Made by a program: the position numbers and the translations under genes. A stretch of 64,000 nucleotides of DNA from Shewanella sp. Choline-02u-19 (GTDB lineage Bacteria > Pseudomonadota > Gammaproteobacteria > Enterobacterales > Shewanellaceae): the NCBI RefSeq assembly GCF_002836205.1, contig NZ_PJBE01000013.1, forward strand, positions 1,302,001-1,366,000, given 5' to 3'. Of the stretch, positions 25,395 through 34,812 are shown piece by piece; position 1 is the first letter of the stretch; the number at the start of each line of letters is the position of its first letter. The notes beneath the pieces are model-generated. The model was not told where the DNA came from and did not search any database. It saw only the letters and a program-made list of their open reading frames with translations.

Positions 25395-25680
25395 TGAGTA
25401 CTTCTCTTATTTTATTGCAGTGATAATGCATCACTACTTATAGTTATTTTTTTATACAGTCAGATAATTATACAGTAGACAATAGGTAAGCAGTCAATGT
25501 AACTTAATACTTTGTAACGATTAATCTAGTTTCAGAAAAGGTATTTTTGTAAGGTTTCATGCCATTTATGTGTGGATGCTTCTATAAACTCTCGTTAGAG
25601 AAGCCTTCCGCAAACAACGTATTAAGTGAAAGATCTACAGTCTCATTTATAGAGGTAGCTGGAAGATTTACATTTTAACG

Positions 25681-26799
25681 TCACTCGGTTTTTGCGGGAA
25701 ATGCAGGCGATATGCAGGCTTTAACTTCAAATTTATAACCGTGTGGCATAGTACTATCAGGTGTAATTTGCAAAATTTCATAGTCATTTAATTCAACAAC
25801 ATGCGCATTATTTGTAATCAGGCAACGGGACTTTTCATTCGCTTCCAATTGATAGGCAAAATGCGCAATCAGATCACGTATTTTTTGTGAGTAAAATGTT
25901 TTAATTTTTACTGAGTTATTGACTTCATTTTTTATATTTTTCTCTCGTTCTGAGATCTTCTCATCATCTGTATTAGTCGTCATATCAAGATTATTGGCAG
26001 ATTGTATTGTTGGCTTTATGGCTTTATTTCCGGTTATTAGGCTCAATCCTTCCACGTTATCTTTGTTTTCTGTGGTGAGTATTTTAACGATGGTATCTTC
26101 TATCGTTGGATTATTATTGGTCAATGTGGGAGGTGTTATTATCGGTTGTTCGTTGGTTAGGAAGAATGATGAACTATAAAAATTATCTTCGATGACAGAA
26201 TCAACATTACTGAGTAAAGAAAGGTTAAAGATAAGAATACTAGAGAGGATCAGACGGATAAACATGGTCCACTTTTGAAAGTGTTGATGGCTGGTGATCC
26301 TAAAACCTTTAATGCCAAAGGGCCTTGCTATAAGCAATAAAAAGAAATATATCGGTGCAATTATCTGTAGTAAAAGTAACGCAATAATGCTCATAGCTAA
26401 AGCCCAAGAGGGCAAGAAAAGCAAAATGGCAAAGTTATGAGTGTAGTTAAAGTGTGATGATGAAACACCGACAACCTCATTGACGACGGAAGCAGATCCA
26501 GCCAATGCAAAATTGGCTATAATCGCATAAAAAAGCAACAAAATAGCTTTACCTGCCAGTGAATGCCATACACGGTTAAATAGAGGCCAGAATTCAGCAG
26601 TTAGACCCAGCACCGTTAGCAGCGCCACAAAAACCAAACTATCAGAGAAAATAAGCACGACTATTGCGAGTAGATACAGCTTTTGAACCGTACTTAGTTT
26701 TCCGGATAAAGAGATAGTAGCGTCATAAACACTATTGTTTATTGCCATTAGTTTTTTTGCTAAATTGAAAGCAGGTGGCAGAATCTTCTTTATGGTCAC
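25681..26799 (-). CDS. multi-span membrane protein, unknown
   Basis: 372 residues. Hydrophobic segments lie at about 41-66, 84-105, 122-160 (probably two helices) and 181-200. They are followed by a long Asn/Thr-rich hydrophilic stretch (about 210-300) and a C-terminal domain with two Cys. No family is recognised. The start is a GTG at 26799, with AAGGA 11 nt upstream. It lies between two secreted-peptidase genes on the same strand, but gaps of 187 and 286 bp separate it from both. Codon use is AT-rich but not clearly foreign. Confidence 0.7.
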   Translation of the reverse strand: MTIKKILPPAFNLAKKLMAINNSVYDATISLSGKLSTVQKLYLLAIVVLIFSDSLVFVALLTVLGLTAEFWPLFNRVWHSLAGKAILLLFYAIIANFALAGSASVVNEVVGVSSSHFNYTHNFAILLFLPSWALAMSIIALLLLQIIAPIYFFLLLIARPFGIKGFRITSHQHFQKWTMFIRLILSSILIFNLSLLSNVDSVIEDNFYSSSFFLTNEQPIITPPTLTNNNPTIEDTIVKILTTENKDNVEGLSLITGNKAIKPTIQSANNLDMTTNTDDEKISEREKNIKNEVNNSVKIKTFYSQKIRDLIAHFAYQLEANEKSRCLITNNAHVVELNDYEILQITPDSTMPHGYKFEVKACISPAFPAKTE

Positions 26800-26931
26800 T
26801 AAGACAGTATCCTTATGATCGCTAATGTAGAATTAATTTTAGGAAATATTCAGTTTATTACGATAATGCATATGAGTACATCAGTTCAAGAGGAAGTAGG
26901 CAGGAGGTTCATTCACAAGCGAGTTTATATA

Positions 26932-26954
26932 AAAAAGCGCATGAAACATGCGCT
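26932..26954 (-). terminator. intrinsic terminator of the M49-like gene
   Basis: An 8-bp stem AGCGCATG/CATGCGCT with a 3-nt loop; on the minus strand it runs into six T. Confidence 0.85.
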
Positions 26955-26986
26955 CTTTGTCATTACGATCTCAGTATCTAACGAGA

Positions 26987-28702
26987 TTAGATCTTAGGGT
27001 AATTTGGACGGATATCAGTTGGTATAGTTTCCATCTTACTGTTTAACTGCGCAACTTCTGGTGCGAGTATTGCGTAAGTATCTAGGAATACCTTTGACTG
27101 CTGATAATCACCTAACGCTTGGATCATACAGACATCATGTACTAACTCTGTAATGGCTAAGACCATTTTGTCAAAGTTAACACTGTACGTTTGTGTGGTT
27201 ACATCAAAGGTAAATGCTTGTTTTTGCTTGAAGTAATTATACTGATATGCGGCTCCAGCACCATGAGCTTCATGCACTCCAAAACGCATTGAGCGAAATA
27301 GACCCGCAAAATAAGTCACTAGCATGTTGTCTCTTTCTGCAATGGGAAGCTCACCTTTATCCATTAAGAACAACATGTTATAAGCCCCCATTACATCTGC
27401 TTTTCCTTCCTCAATTTTTGAATAGGTTTCTTCAAGCTGGGCTGAGACAGTCGTTGTTTTGCCGTCAACGATAATCGTACCGGGACCTAGACCATGTGAT
27501 AGTTCGTGGAAAAGAGTTTCATTGAAAAAATATTTTTCCATCAACAGTGACTGTTGCGATTCGGCAATGATTAGATCGGAAATCGGTTTCATAACGGCTT
27601 GATATTTTGCATTAAGCACGTTTTTGAGCATCACTTTTTTGCTGCCTTTAACTTCTCTAACATATTCATCATTAGGCAGGTTAAATGCAGTTGTCTGTAC
27701 TCCAGGTTTATTATCACCACCACCAGCAACCTGTTCTACGACAGAGATAGGGGATTCAGAGCCTCTATTAACATTTTTATGTTCATCTGGGATCGGTAAG
27801 TTGGATTCCATTGCGGTTAGATACTTTTTATAGATATCTAACTTAGCGCTATCTTCTGGATTTCTGACGGTGATAAACGCTTCAAAAAATGTTTTATAAC
27901 CAAAGAGTTTATCGGTATAGGTTTCGTAAGGTCCAATCGCAATTTCTAAAGAACCATTGAGATCCATCCAAGCCATTTCTGAGTCACGGTATTCATCATT
28001 AAGAAAAGCATCGGCGCGTTTAGACAAAAAAGTTTTTAATGACTGGTCTTCGGTTAACTCGGCTGCTTCGCGCATAATCTTTGCCGCTTCGGTCAGCTCT
28101 TTTTTGTAGTAGATACTATATGGTATAGCCTTTAATTGTGCTTTATCTCTAACAATAACGGTATAGCCACTTTTAAAACTTTTTTCATCTTCTGGATGTG
28201 CAGCAATCCATTGATTAAACTCATTCTTAGTTAAATCAACTGGATAGACACCTGCACCATCTGGGCGAGCTAGGTTGCCAAAAAACGCTTTATCGCCGTC
28301 TAAGGTGTCCCAAGCGCCATAATGCAGATCAAACAAGGATAATATTTCAGACTTATTAGCATCGTTTGATGCCAATATCTGTTGTCTAACTTGGGCATTA
28401 TTTTCAAATGTCTGCTTAAAGTAGATCCCATCGAGTATATCTGCAACTTCTATTATCTTGCGCAGTACACGCGTGTCAGTCGCGGTCAAACTGGTTAGGT
28501 CTGCTGCCATTTCAACATCTACAAAACGGTCAAGCATTGCTTGGTAAGTAACCGATAGCTTTGTTTCTGTTGGATTTTTGTTGACGTTATTTTCTGTGGT
28601 AACGTTGGACGTTAACGTGTCATTTGCGGCTTGAGTATGCTCTGGTTGAGAACAGCCCGTAATGGCAACGGCGAGTGCCAAAGTGATTAATGAGCGTTTC
28701 AT
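26987..28702 (-). CDS. M49-like (dipeptidyl-peptidase III-related) zinc metallopeptidase lipoprotein
   Basis: 571 residues with a lipobox AITGC (Cys17). The core resembles bacterial DPP III-like hydrolases: an AWMDLNGSLEIAIGPYETY block, the metal site FHELSHGLGPG (His399, His403) and EEGKADVMGAY with the third zinc ligand. Classical eukaryotic M49 enzymes have HEXXGH, whereas this protein has the shorter HEXXH form followed by GLG. It is probably an extracytoplasmic peptidase. It appears monocistronic, with a terminator about 35 bp downstream. Confidence 0.85.
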   Translation of the reverse strand: MKRSLITLALAVAITGCSQPEHTQAANDTLTSNVTTENNVNKNPTETKLSVTYQAMLDRFVDVEMAADLTSLTATDTRVLRKIIEVADILDGIYFKQTFENNAQVRQQILASNDANKSEILSLFDLHYGAWDTLDGDKAFFGNLARPDGAGVYPVDLTKNEFNQWIAAHPEDEKSFKSGYTVIVRDKAQLKAIPYSIYYKKELTEAAKIMREAAELTEDQSLKTFLSKRADAFLNDEYRDSEMAWMDLNGSLEIAIGPYETYTDKLFGYKTFFEAFITVRNPEDSAKLDIYKKYLTAMESNLPIPDEHKNVNRGSESPISVVEQVAGGGDNKPGVQTTAFNLPNDEYVREVKGSKKVMLKNVLNAKYQAVMKPISDLIIAESQQSLLMEKYFFNETLFHELSHGLGPGTIIVDGKTTTVSAQLEETYSKIEEGKADVMGAYNMLFLMDKGELPIAERDNMLVTYFAGLFRSMRFGVHEAHGAGAAYQYNYFKQKQAFTFDVTTQTYSVNFDKMVLAITELVHDVCMIQALGDYQQSKVFLDTYAILAPEVAQLNSKMETIPTDIRPNYPKI

Positions 28703-28856
28703 TTATTAAGACCCCTGTATTTCTTTTACTTTTTTTATAGTTATATTTACTTTGTTCTAGCAAACAATCTACACCTTCATAAAAGTAAGGAGAAGCTAAA
28801 CTTTGCGCTAGAGGTGTGAGTGTTGGATCTCTATACAGCCTGTAGGCTATGGGATC

Positions 28857-29888
28857 TTATTCGGGACGTAAAGAACCGCAGTTATTCTGCACTGCTTGCC
28901 ACCATTTTACGTGTCGTTTTATCTCTAAGATTAGTGTGGCAGGCAAGGCTGTAGGGTCGTCTGAAAAGTAATGCTCAATCAACTGTTGATACTGGGTATC
29001 TTCAAACAACGCGATTAAAAGTTTATTCAGTCTAAAATGAACGCTATTCATACGTGAAAGGTATGCTTGAATGTCTGCTAAATAGTATTTATTAAATACA
29101 TTTTTAAGTATTGGCAGTTTTTGATTTGACCGGCCTGTTTGACATTGCACTAGGTTAGAATACTGTTCCAAAAAATCGTTAGTCATTTTAAGCTGATGCA
29201 TATTAATCACGAGACTGCGCATATACTTTTTTAAAAACGAGTGCTGATGCAGCAAGCTCAAATGTTTCTCAAGCTCATCAATGTCGGCGTCTTCCCACCG
29301 TTGCTGCTTAATCGCTGTCTTTACAATGAGTAATCTAGTTAGTGCATTTTCTAAAGGGTTTATCCCTTTAAGTGTGGCATCAAATTCCAATGATTCATGA
29401 CTGCTAAACAGCAGAGCCGCTATGGTTTTCTCCGAATTTATAAAAGTATTGAATTGGGCATAAGCACGCTGTTTTTTCCTGATTAACTCTTCGCGAAGCT
29501 GATTCGCTAACATTGGGTGCTCAATTGATAGCGCTTTAATACATGCAGGGGCTAGCTGAATAAACTTAACATGATAGATAAGTTGTTGGCTTGATAAAGC
29601 GACCTTGCCTAAGATACTATTTTGATTAGCGATTAATTGACCCAGATGACATTTGTTGAGCTTAAAACTATCAAGTACCGATATAGTCTGTTTTTTCTCA
29701 GGCGCTTCCTTTAACGCTGAGTTAAACCTTTTAAAATAGGGGGGTTGCAACTTTATCTCATGGCCTAAAACGGTACTTAAGCGCTTTTGGTAATTATTCC
29801 ACAGAAAGTCTGCATCCTTGACCGGGCGCTGTAATACCACACTTAATAACAAAGCAATTATGGCCAAATAGCCAACGGTTTTTAGCAC
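28857..29888 (-). CDS. DUF3080 family protein
   Basis: 343 residues with one N-terminal hydrophobic anchor (about 5-20). The remainder matches the DUF3080 pattern: DFLWNNYQKRLSTVLG near the start, then LLDSFKLNKCHLGQLIANQNSILGK-like and SQQLIYHVKFIQLAPACI blocks. Function is unknown; the family is found in Shewanella, Pseudomonas and relatives. The start is GTG at 29888, with GAGG 5 nt upstream. Some homologues are lipoproteins; here no lipobox is seen. Confidence 0.82.
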   Translation of the reverse strand: MLKTVGYLAIIALLLSVVLQRPVKDADFLWNNYQKRLSTVLGHEIKLQPPYFKRFNSALKEAPEKKQTISVLDSFKLNKCHLGQLIANQNSILGKVALSSQQLIYHVKFIQLAPACIKALSIEHPMLANQLREELIRKKQRAYAQFNTFINSEKTIAALLFSSHESLEFDATLKGINPLENALTRLLIVKTAIKQQRWEDADIDELEKHLSLLHQHSFLKKYMRSLVINMHQLKMTNDFLEQYSNLVQCQTGRSNQKLPILKNVFNKYYLADIQAYLSRMNSVHFRLNKLLIALFEDTQYQQLIEHYFSDDPTALPATLILEIKRHVKWWQAVQNNCGSLRPE

Positions 29889-30112
29889 TATAGCCTCGTT
29901 ATTGGTAGAGTTAAAATATGAATACGTTAACGGCTAAGTTTAGATCTCTTTGTGTAATGACAGTATATATTGAGCATTAATTAGCTTGAACACTAGCCGG
30001 TAATTTTAGGCGGGAGCGATTTCCTATTAACAGTTCAAGTCAGAAGAATCTGAGATAAACACTTCGACTATGGTAAAATGAATACTGGATACAAATAATA
30101 ATTAGAAAAAAT

Positions 30113-30664
30113 ATGATCCAACCCCTTGAAGCGCAACACTTTCATGATGTCATTGAATTAGGTAATTTAGTTCATGGTAATGGCTACTTGGACAGAGCCT
30201 CACTACAAAGCATTGTCGATAAAGGCAATAGCAACGGCATCAACAGTTGTTTTGTTGCCATTGAATCTGGCCGACTATTGGGCTTTAGATTAACGTATGC
30301 CGCTGGCCAATGGCCTATCGACCTATGGTGTACACCAAATCGTTGGGGAGTAGATCAAACTCAAGTTGGCTACTTTAAATGCAACACCGTAGCATCTGAT
30401 GCTCGCGGCAAGGGTATTGGTGGTTTGTTACTTAATGCTGCTATTGGCGCACTAAAACAGCAAGGCGCAATCGCGGGTGTGAGTCATTTGTGGCAACAAA
30501 GCCCGCATAATTCAGCTGTTCGCTATTTTACCAAGGCTGGCGGTGTACTGATAAAAGAACATCCTGATCGTTGGAATAATACCCTTGAGCACCCAGATTA
30601 TAATTGCGTGCTTTGTGGACCTAGCTGTCACTGCGTTGCATGTGAAATGCTACTCATTTTCTAA
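30113..30664 (+). CDS. GNAT-family N-acetyltransferase with Cys-rich tail
   Basis: 183 residues. The acetyl-CoA site is VASDARGKGIGGLLLNAAI (the R/Q-x-x-G-x-G/A loop), and SAVRYFTKAGGV gives the motif B region. The last 20 residues are Cys-rich (CVLCGPSCHCVACEM), an unusual appendage that might bind metal or be redox active. It is followed after 36 bp by an FAD-dependent oxidoreductase gene on the same strand, probably one operon. The substrate is unknown. Confidence 0.85.
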   Translation: MIQPLEAQHFHDVIELGNLVHGNGYLDRASLQSIVDKGNSNGINSCFVAIESGRLLGFRLTYAAGQWPIDLWCTPNRWGVDQTQVGYFKCNTVASDARGKGIGGLLLNAAIGALKQQGAIAGVSHLWQQSPHNSAVRYFTKAGGVLIKEHPDRWNNTLEHPDYNCVLCGPSCHCVACEMLLIF

Positions 30665-30700
30665 TAACAAACTCTTTTGAATACGTTAAAAAACCTTATT

Positions 30701-32041
30701 ATGAATAGCAGAATATTTGATCCTTTAAAACATAAGTCACCAGCGAACCTAAGTCCCTGCGATTCATATTGGGCTAGTACTGTGTCTTTAGGTGAGGCAA
30801 ATAAAAGTCTCCGTGGCAGTCAGACTGCAGACGTTGCAATTATCGGTGGCGGATACACAGGCCTACTAACGGCGCATTATTTGGCAGAACGCTATAATGT
30901 AGATGTATGTATTCTCGAGGCAAATCAGGTTGGTTTTGGCGCAAGCGCTCGTAATGCTGGTTTTGTTCTAAAAGGGGCTGGCCGTTTAGGTTATTCTCAA
31001 ATGGCCAAACGTTGGGACTTGAATACGGCGAAGGGCATCTATAACGAATTTAGCCAAGCCGTTGAGCGCGTAGAAGGGCTAATTCAAGACTATGATATCA
31101 AATGTGACCCACAACCTAAGGGATACATTAAAGTCGCGCATAACCCCAAAGCACTGACGCAGCTAAGAGATACAGCTTCATTTATATCAACACATCTCGG
31201 TGAAGATGCCCAATTCATAGATGCGTCAACACTTAAAAACGAGTACATGGATCATCACCAAGCTTATGGCGCATTACGACTTGAAGATGGATTTGGTGTC
31301 AATCCACTAAAGCTGCTTTTGGGTTATAAGTCGTTGCTAAATAAACAGAGTGTAACGCTTTGTGAGCATAGTTGTGTTGAAGGCTGGATAGAGGAAAATG
31401 GAAAACATCGTTTAATCACCTCAGAGGGTGAGTTAAGGGTCAATAAAGTCATTACCGCGGGTAATGCCTATACTCCAAATGAATTTAACCCTCGCATCGA
31501 TAATCGATTCCTTCCTATATTAAGTAATGTGATAGTCACGGAACCATTAACGGAAGATGAGTTGGTTACTTGTGGATTGAAAACACATCAAGTCACCATG
31601 GATACGCGTATTCTAAAGTACTATTATCGACTATTGCCTGATAATCGCTTACTGTTTGGGGGGCGAGGCGCAATATGGGGGAGGGATGCATACGACGCTG
31701 TCTTTCAACGCCGATTAAAGATTGCGATGACACAATGCTTCCCTTCGTTAGCAAATAAGTCGATTGCTTATAACTGGACTGGATGGATAGCTGCAACTTT
31801 AGATGATATGCCGCATGTTTTTTGTCATAATAGCGTGGGTTATAGTCTAGGATACTGCGGTTCTGGTGTATCATTTAGTACGCAAGCCGCTTTTCGATTG
31901 GCGCAACAGATTACGGGTCATAAAGTCCCCAGTTTACCTTTGTATGGTAATGAGCTGCCTAAATTCCCGTTGCCTAAATTTAGACGCGTAGGACAATGGG
32001 GCTACTATCATTATGGTTGGCTACGAGATAGATTTTTATAA
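30701..32041 (+). CDS. FAD-dependent amine/amino-acid oxidoreductase (DAO family)
   Basis: 446 residues. The Rossmann FAD site is VAIIGGGYTGLLTAHYLAERY with a following Glu (CILEANQ), then GFGASARNAGFVLKG, as in gamma-glutamylputrescine oxidase and related DadA-like enzymes. The C-terminal WTGWIAATLDDMPHV and YSLGYCGSGVSF blocks are also typical. It probably oxidises an amine or N-substituted amino acid. The ATG at 30701 is preferred to a TTG at 30677; neither has a strong ribosome site, so the start is uncertain. Its position behind the GNAT gene suggests a shared substrate pathway. Confidence 0.88.
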   Translation: MNSRIFDPLKHKSPANLSPCDSYWASTVSLGEANKSLRGSQTADVAIIGGGYTGLLTAHYLAERYNVDVCILEANQVGFGASARNAGFVLKGAGRLGYSQMAKRWDLNTAKGIYNEFSQAVERVEGLIQDYDIKCDPQPKGYIKVAHNPKALTQLRDTASFISTHLGEDAQFIDASTLKNEYMDHHQAYGALRLEDGFGVNPLKLLLGYKSLLNKQSVTLCEHSCVEGWIEENGKHRLITSEGELRVNKVITAGNAYTPNEFNPRIDNRFLPILSNVIVTEPLTEDELVTCGLKTHQVTMDTRILKYYYRLLPDNRLLFGGRGAIWGRDAYDAVFQRRLKIAMTQCFPSLANKSIAYNWTGWIAATLDDMPHVFCHNSVGYSLGYCGSGVSFSTQAAFRLAQQITGHKVPSLPLYGNELPKFPLPKFRRVGQWGYYHYGWLRDRFL

Positions 32042-32107
32042 CCAAAGTCAGCTGGTTTTATGTAGCTGTGCTACCTTTATAGATTACAATTTTTTGAGGA
32101 ACCGTTA

Positions 32108-32386
32108 GTGAAGAAGCATCCTGTTGATAAAATGTTAGAGAACCACGATGAACTTACCCACTCTGAGGATGTGAAGGTTCTATCGCATATTCAAAGAGAG
32201 AAAGAGGAATGGGTTTTGCACACTGTAATGATTGAAGGTTGTGATACGCCTTTCAAATTCAAAAGACGGAAGAAGTACAAAAGTCTTAAGGATGCCAACG
32301 TTAACATGACGTACTACAGCGGAACTGAAGGTATTGCAGGCTTTGAGATAGATGTTTTTAAAGTCGTTAGAATAAAGCGTAGCTAA
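32108..32386 (+). CDS. conserved-looking small cytoplasmic protein, unknown
   Basis: A 92-residue, charged protein with a GTG start at 32108 and GAGG 8 nt upstream. The sequence is mostly strand-like after an acidic helix, with a KFKRRKKYKSLKDANVN basic stretch in the middle. No family is recognised. Good ribosome site and normal composition suggest a real gene. Confidence 0.6.
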   Translation: MKKHPVDKMLENHDELTHSEDVKVLSHIQREKEEWVLHTVMIEGCDTPFKFKRRKKYKSLKDANVNMTYYSGTEGIAGFEIDVFKVVRIKRS

Positions 32387-32657
32387 CTCATTTTTTGGTT
32401 GTACAAGATTCTACAGCGTCATTCTCGGATATTCAGTGTTGCGTATTGTGCATTATGCTACTCAATATGGAAGTCATCGAGCTTCCATATTTGATTGAAT
32501 ACGCACTGATCTGTGCCCTTTAAACGCTGTTAGCGATGGTTTTTCGAGTGAAAATTATGAGTGTATTCGGTTCGCCCATTCAGCACGGATACAGCTAGAG
32601 GCACATATAATCCATATCAAAGGTGGTTTTTATTCCATTTATGATGAAGGGTGACAT

Positions 32658-32975
32658 ATGTACTTTACACAACAGAATCAATTGCAACACACAGGACTAG
32701 CGGCACAAATTGTTAATGACGAAAGATTAGCAATGTTAACGGATACTGTAAAAACGTCAATGAAACTGACCCAGGCTGCATTATTGAAACGTGCTTTGAA
32801 TAGTGTAAATGCCTCATCGCTTATCCTGCTCACTCATAAATCAGAATCATTAGAGCTACATCGAATTGTATTAGACTCACTACTTGGCAATACAGAAAAA
32901 TCAATCTTACTTAGTTATATTGATCAAAATATTGAGATCATTGACGAAGCGTTATGCAAAAAAAGAATTAATTAG
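32658..32975 (+). CDS. small helical protein, unknown
   Basis: A 105-residue, almost wholly helical product beginning MYFTQQNQLQHTGLAAQ, with AAGGGTG just before its ATG. No family or motif is recognised. It stands alone between two spacers. Confidence 0.55.
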   Translation: MYFTQQNQLQHTGLAAQIVNDERLAMLTDTVKTSMKLTQAALLKRALNSVNASSLILLTHKSESLELHRIVLDSLLGNTEKSILLSYIDQNIEIIDEALCKKRIN

Positions 32976-33539
32976 CCAGAACGCTCTCATACAAACCCGC
33001 TATTAAAGGGAATAACCCACTCCGCGATTTGACTAAGCACGCTGCGAATCATAATGCCAACAGCTCTTTTTTATTAAGAGCTGTGATTGTCATTAGTTGC
33101 TCCTATCAAACGCTGTTACTTATACGTCATATGTTATTTCCAGCTAGTTTTCCTCGCGCAGCCTTTACCGTTATTCAAGACAAGTTACGCTTCATTCTCA
33201 CTGTGTATCTCAATTCCATTTTTGGAATGTGTTACAGCACTTTGTCCAATGATGTTGTAGCTACTCGCTGGAACAGGTCTACTAACGGTAATCACCGCAA
33301 TGTTATGCTTCCATTTGATAAACAAAACAATGGGCCACGATCAAGTTTAACCTTAATGTTGTTTGATATAGATATATTCATAGGATTAACGAGAATATTG
33401 TTCACGATGGTGGCGACCAAACAATATAGGGATTATTACTAGCGGTTAAAAAGTTGCTCTCAAAAGACGGTTTTTAGGGCGGGTAAATGCAGACTCGATC
33501 TGTGTCTAGTGAGTATAAAGCGCAATCTATAGCTAAAAG
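32976..33539. other. long intergenic region, no supported gene
   Basis: A 137-codon open frame from a TTG at 33029 has no ribosome site and no recognisable protein features. A hairpin (ACAGCTCTT/AAGAGCTGT around 33059-33083) has its T-run in the loop, so it is not a normal terminator. The minus strand holds broken frames only. It might be remnant sequence of a lost gene. Confidence 0.5.
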
Positions 33540-33564
33540 AAAGCCCAGCATTTAGCTGGGCTTT
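33540..33564 (-). terminator. intrinsic terminator of gapA
   Basis: Stem AAAGCCCAGC/GCTGGGCTTT with a 5-nt loop; T-rich sequence follows on both sides. Confidence 0.85.
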
Positions 33565-33585
33565 TCACTCAAGATATCTGAGGTT

Positions 33586-34596
33586 TTACTTAGCTGACAT
33601 TAACGCAACAGCGTTATCCAACATGCGGTTACTGAAACCCCATTCGTTGTCATACCAAGACATCACTTTAACTAAACGACCATTAACACGGGTCTGAGTC
33701 GCATCAAAGTTAGATGAGAATGGGTTGTGGTTAAAATCAATAGAAACTAAAGGTTCATGATTAACCGCTAACACTTCACTCAACGGCGCGACAGAAGCCG
33801 CCTTTTCAATGATAGCGTTAACTTCTTCAACCGTTGTGTCACGAGCCGCAACAAACGACAAGTCGACAAGAGAAACGTTTATTGTTGGTACACGAACGGC
33901 TAGACCATCAAACTTACCGGCAAGTTCTGGGACTACAAGACCAACTGCTGCAGCTGCACCAGTGCGTGTTGGGATCATATTAAGCGCGGCAGCACGAGCA
34001 CGACGCGGGTCAGTATGATACACATCAGATAAACGCTGATCATTGGTATAAGAATGGATGGTCGTCATAAGACCAGATTCTATGCCAATTTCGTCGTTCA
34101 ACGGCTTAGCAAAAGGTGCTAAACAGTTAGTGGTACAAGATGCACTTGAAATAACCGTCATGTCACTTGTTATGATGTCGTTGTTCACACCGTAAACGAT
34201 AGTTGCATCAACGTTTTTACCTGGAGCAGAAATAATAACTTTCTTAGCACCGGCCGTTAAATGTGGTTGGACTGATTCTTTAGAAGTGAATATACCTGTA
34301 CATTCAAAAACAACATCAATCTCTAGCTCTTTCCAAGGAAGTTTTGAAGGATCACGTTCCTGGAACGTTAGAATCTTATCTTCATTAACAAAAATAGCTT
34401 CATCAGTATGTTCTACCTTCGCATCGAAACGACCATGAACAGAATCGTATTTAGTTAAGTGAGCATTGATTGAAGCATCACCAAGATCGTTTAGAGCAAC
34501 AATCTTGATTGGGTGGTTCTTTTCGCTTTCATATAAAGCGCGTAGAACATTGCGGCCGATACGGCCATAGCCGTTAATTGCAACTCGGATAGTCAT
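33586..34596 (-). CDS. gapA: glyceraldehyde-3-phosphate dehydrogenase, type I
   Basis: 336-residue NAD-dependent GAPDH converting glyceraldehyde 3-phosphate to 1,3-bisphosphoglycerate. The dinucleotide fold begins VAINGYGRIGRNVLRAL. The catalytic block SSASCTTNCLAP holds the active-site Cys, and HSYTNDQRLSDVYHTDPRRARAA and WYDNEWGFSNRM are standard. Parts of it (ALYESEKNHPIKIVALNDLGD, SIDFNHNPFSS) also recall erythrose-4-phosphate dehydrogenase (Epd), so substrate specificity should be kept open. A HexR-like site lies 36-50 bp upstream. It stands next to a second, larger GAPDH gene, as in Shewanella genomes. Confidence 0.9.
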   Translation of the reverse strand: MTIRVAINGYGRIGRNVLRALYESEKNHPIKIVALNDLGDASINAHLTKYDSVHGRFDAKVEHTDEAIFVNEDKILTFQERDPSKLPWKELEIDVVFECTGIFTSKESVQPHLTAGAKKVIISAPGKNVDATIVYGVNNDIITSDMTVISSASCTTNCLAPFAKPLNDEIGIESGLMTTIHSYTNDQRLSDVYHTDPRRARAAALNMIPTRTGAAAAVGLVVPELAGKFDGLAVRVPTINVSLVDLSFVAARDTTVEEVNAIIEKAASVAPLSEVLAVNHEPLVSIDFNHNPFSSNFDATQTRVNGRLVKVMSWYDNEWGFSNRMLDNAVALMSAK

Positions 34597-34631
34597 CTCA
34601 TATCCCTCAAGGAAAAGTATAAATAGAATCT

Positions 34632-34646
34632 GGTTGTAAAATTACC
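34632..34646. promoter_or_regulatory. possible HexR site upstream of gapA
   Basis: GGTTGTAAAATTACC matches the Shewanella HexR consensus as I recall it (TGTARTWAAAWTACA) at 12 of 15 places. HexR controls central carbon genes including gapA in this genus. The match is imperfect. Confidence 0.4.
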
Positions 34647-34812
34647 AAACTGACAGCTACCGTCAAGTAATATCGGCTAAATAGGCCATATTCTCTTAAC
34701 AAAGTTGGTAATTTTTTTACATGGATCGCGTATTGAGCTATTTTTCTACTAAATTTTAAAAAAAACTGTAAGTTGGCAAACATATTGCCGAATACAAATT
34801 ACAAAATACTTT

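Noticed and set aside
33029..33442. 137-codon open frame on the plus strand
   Set aside because: TTG start with no ribosome site; the translation lacks domain-like pattern; the AT-rich spacer context makes a chance frame likely.
33586..34596. Naming the gapA product as Epd
   Set aside because: Some stretches resemble Epd, but the HSYTNDQ block and the location beside gapB fit GAPDH better; left as GAPDH with a caution.
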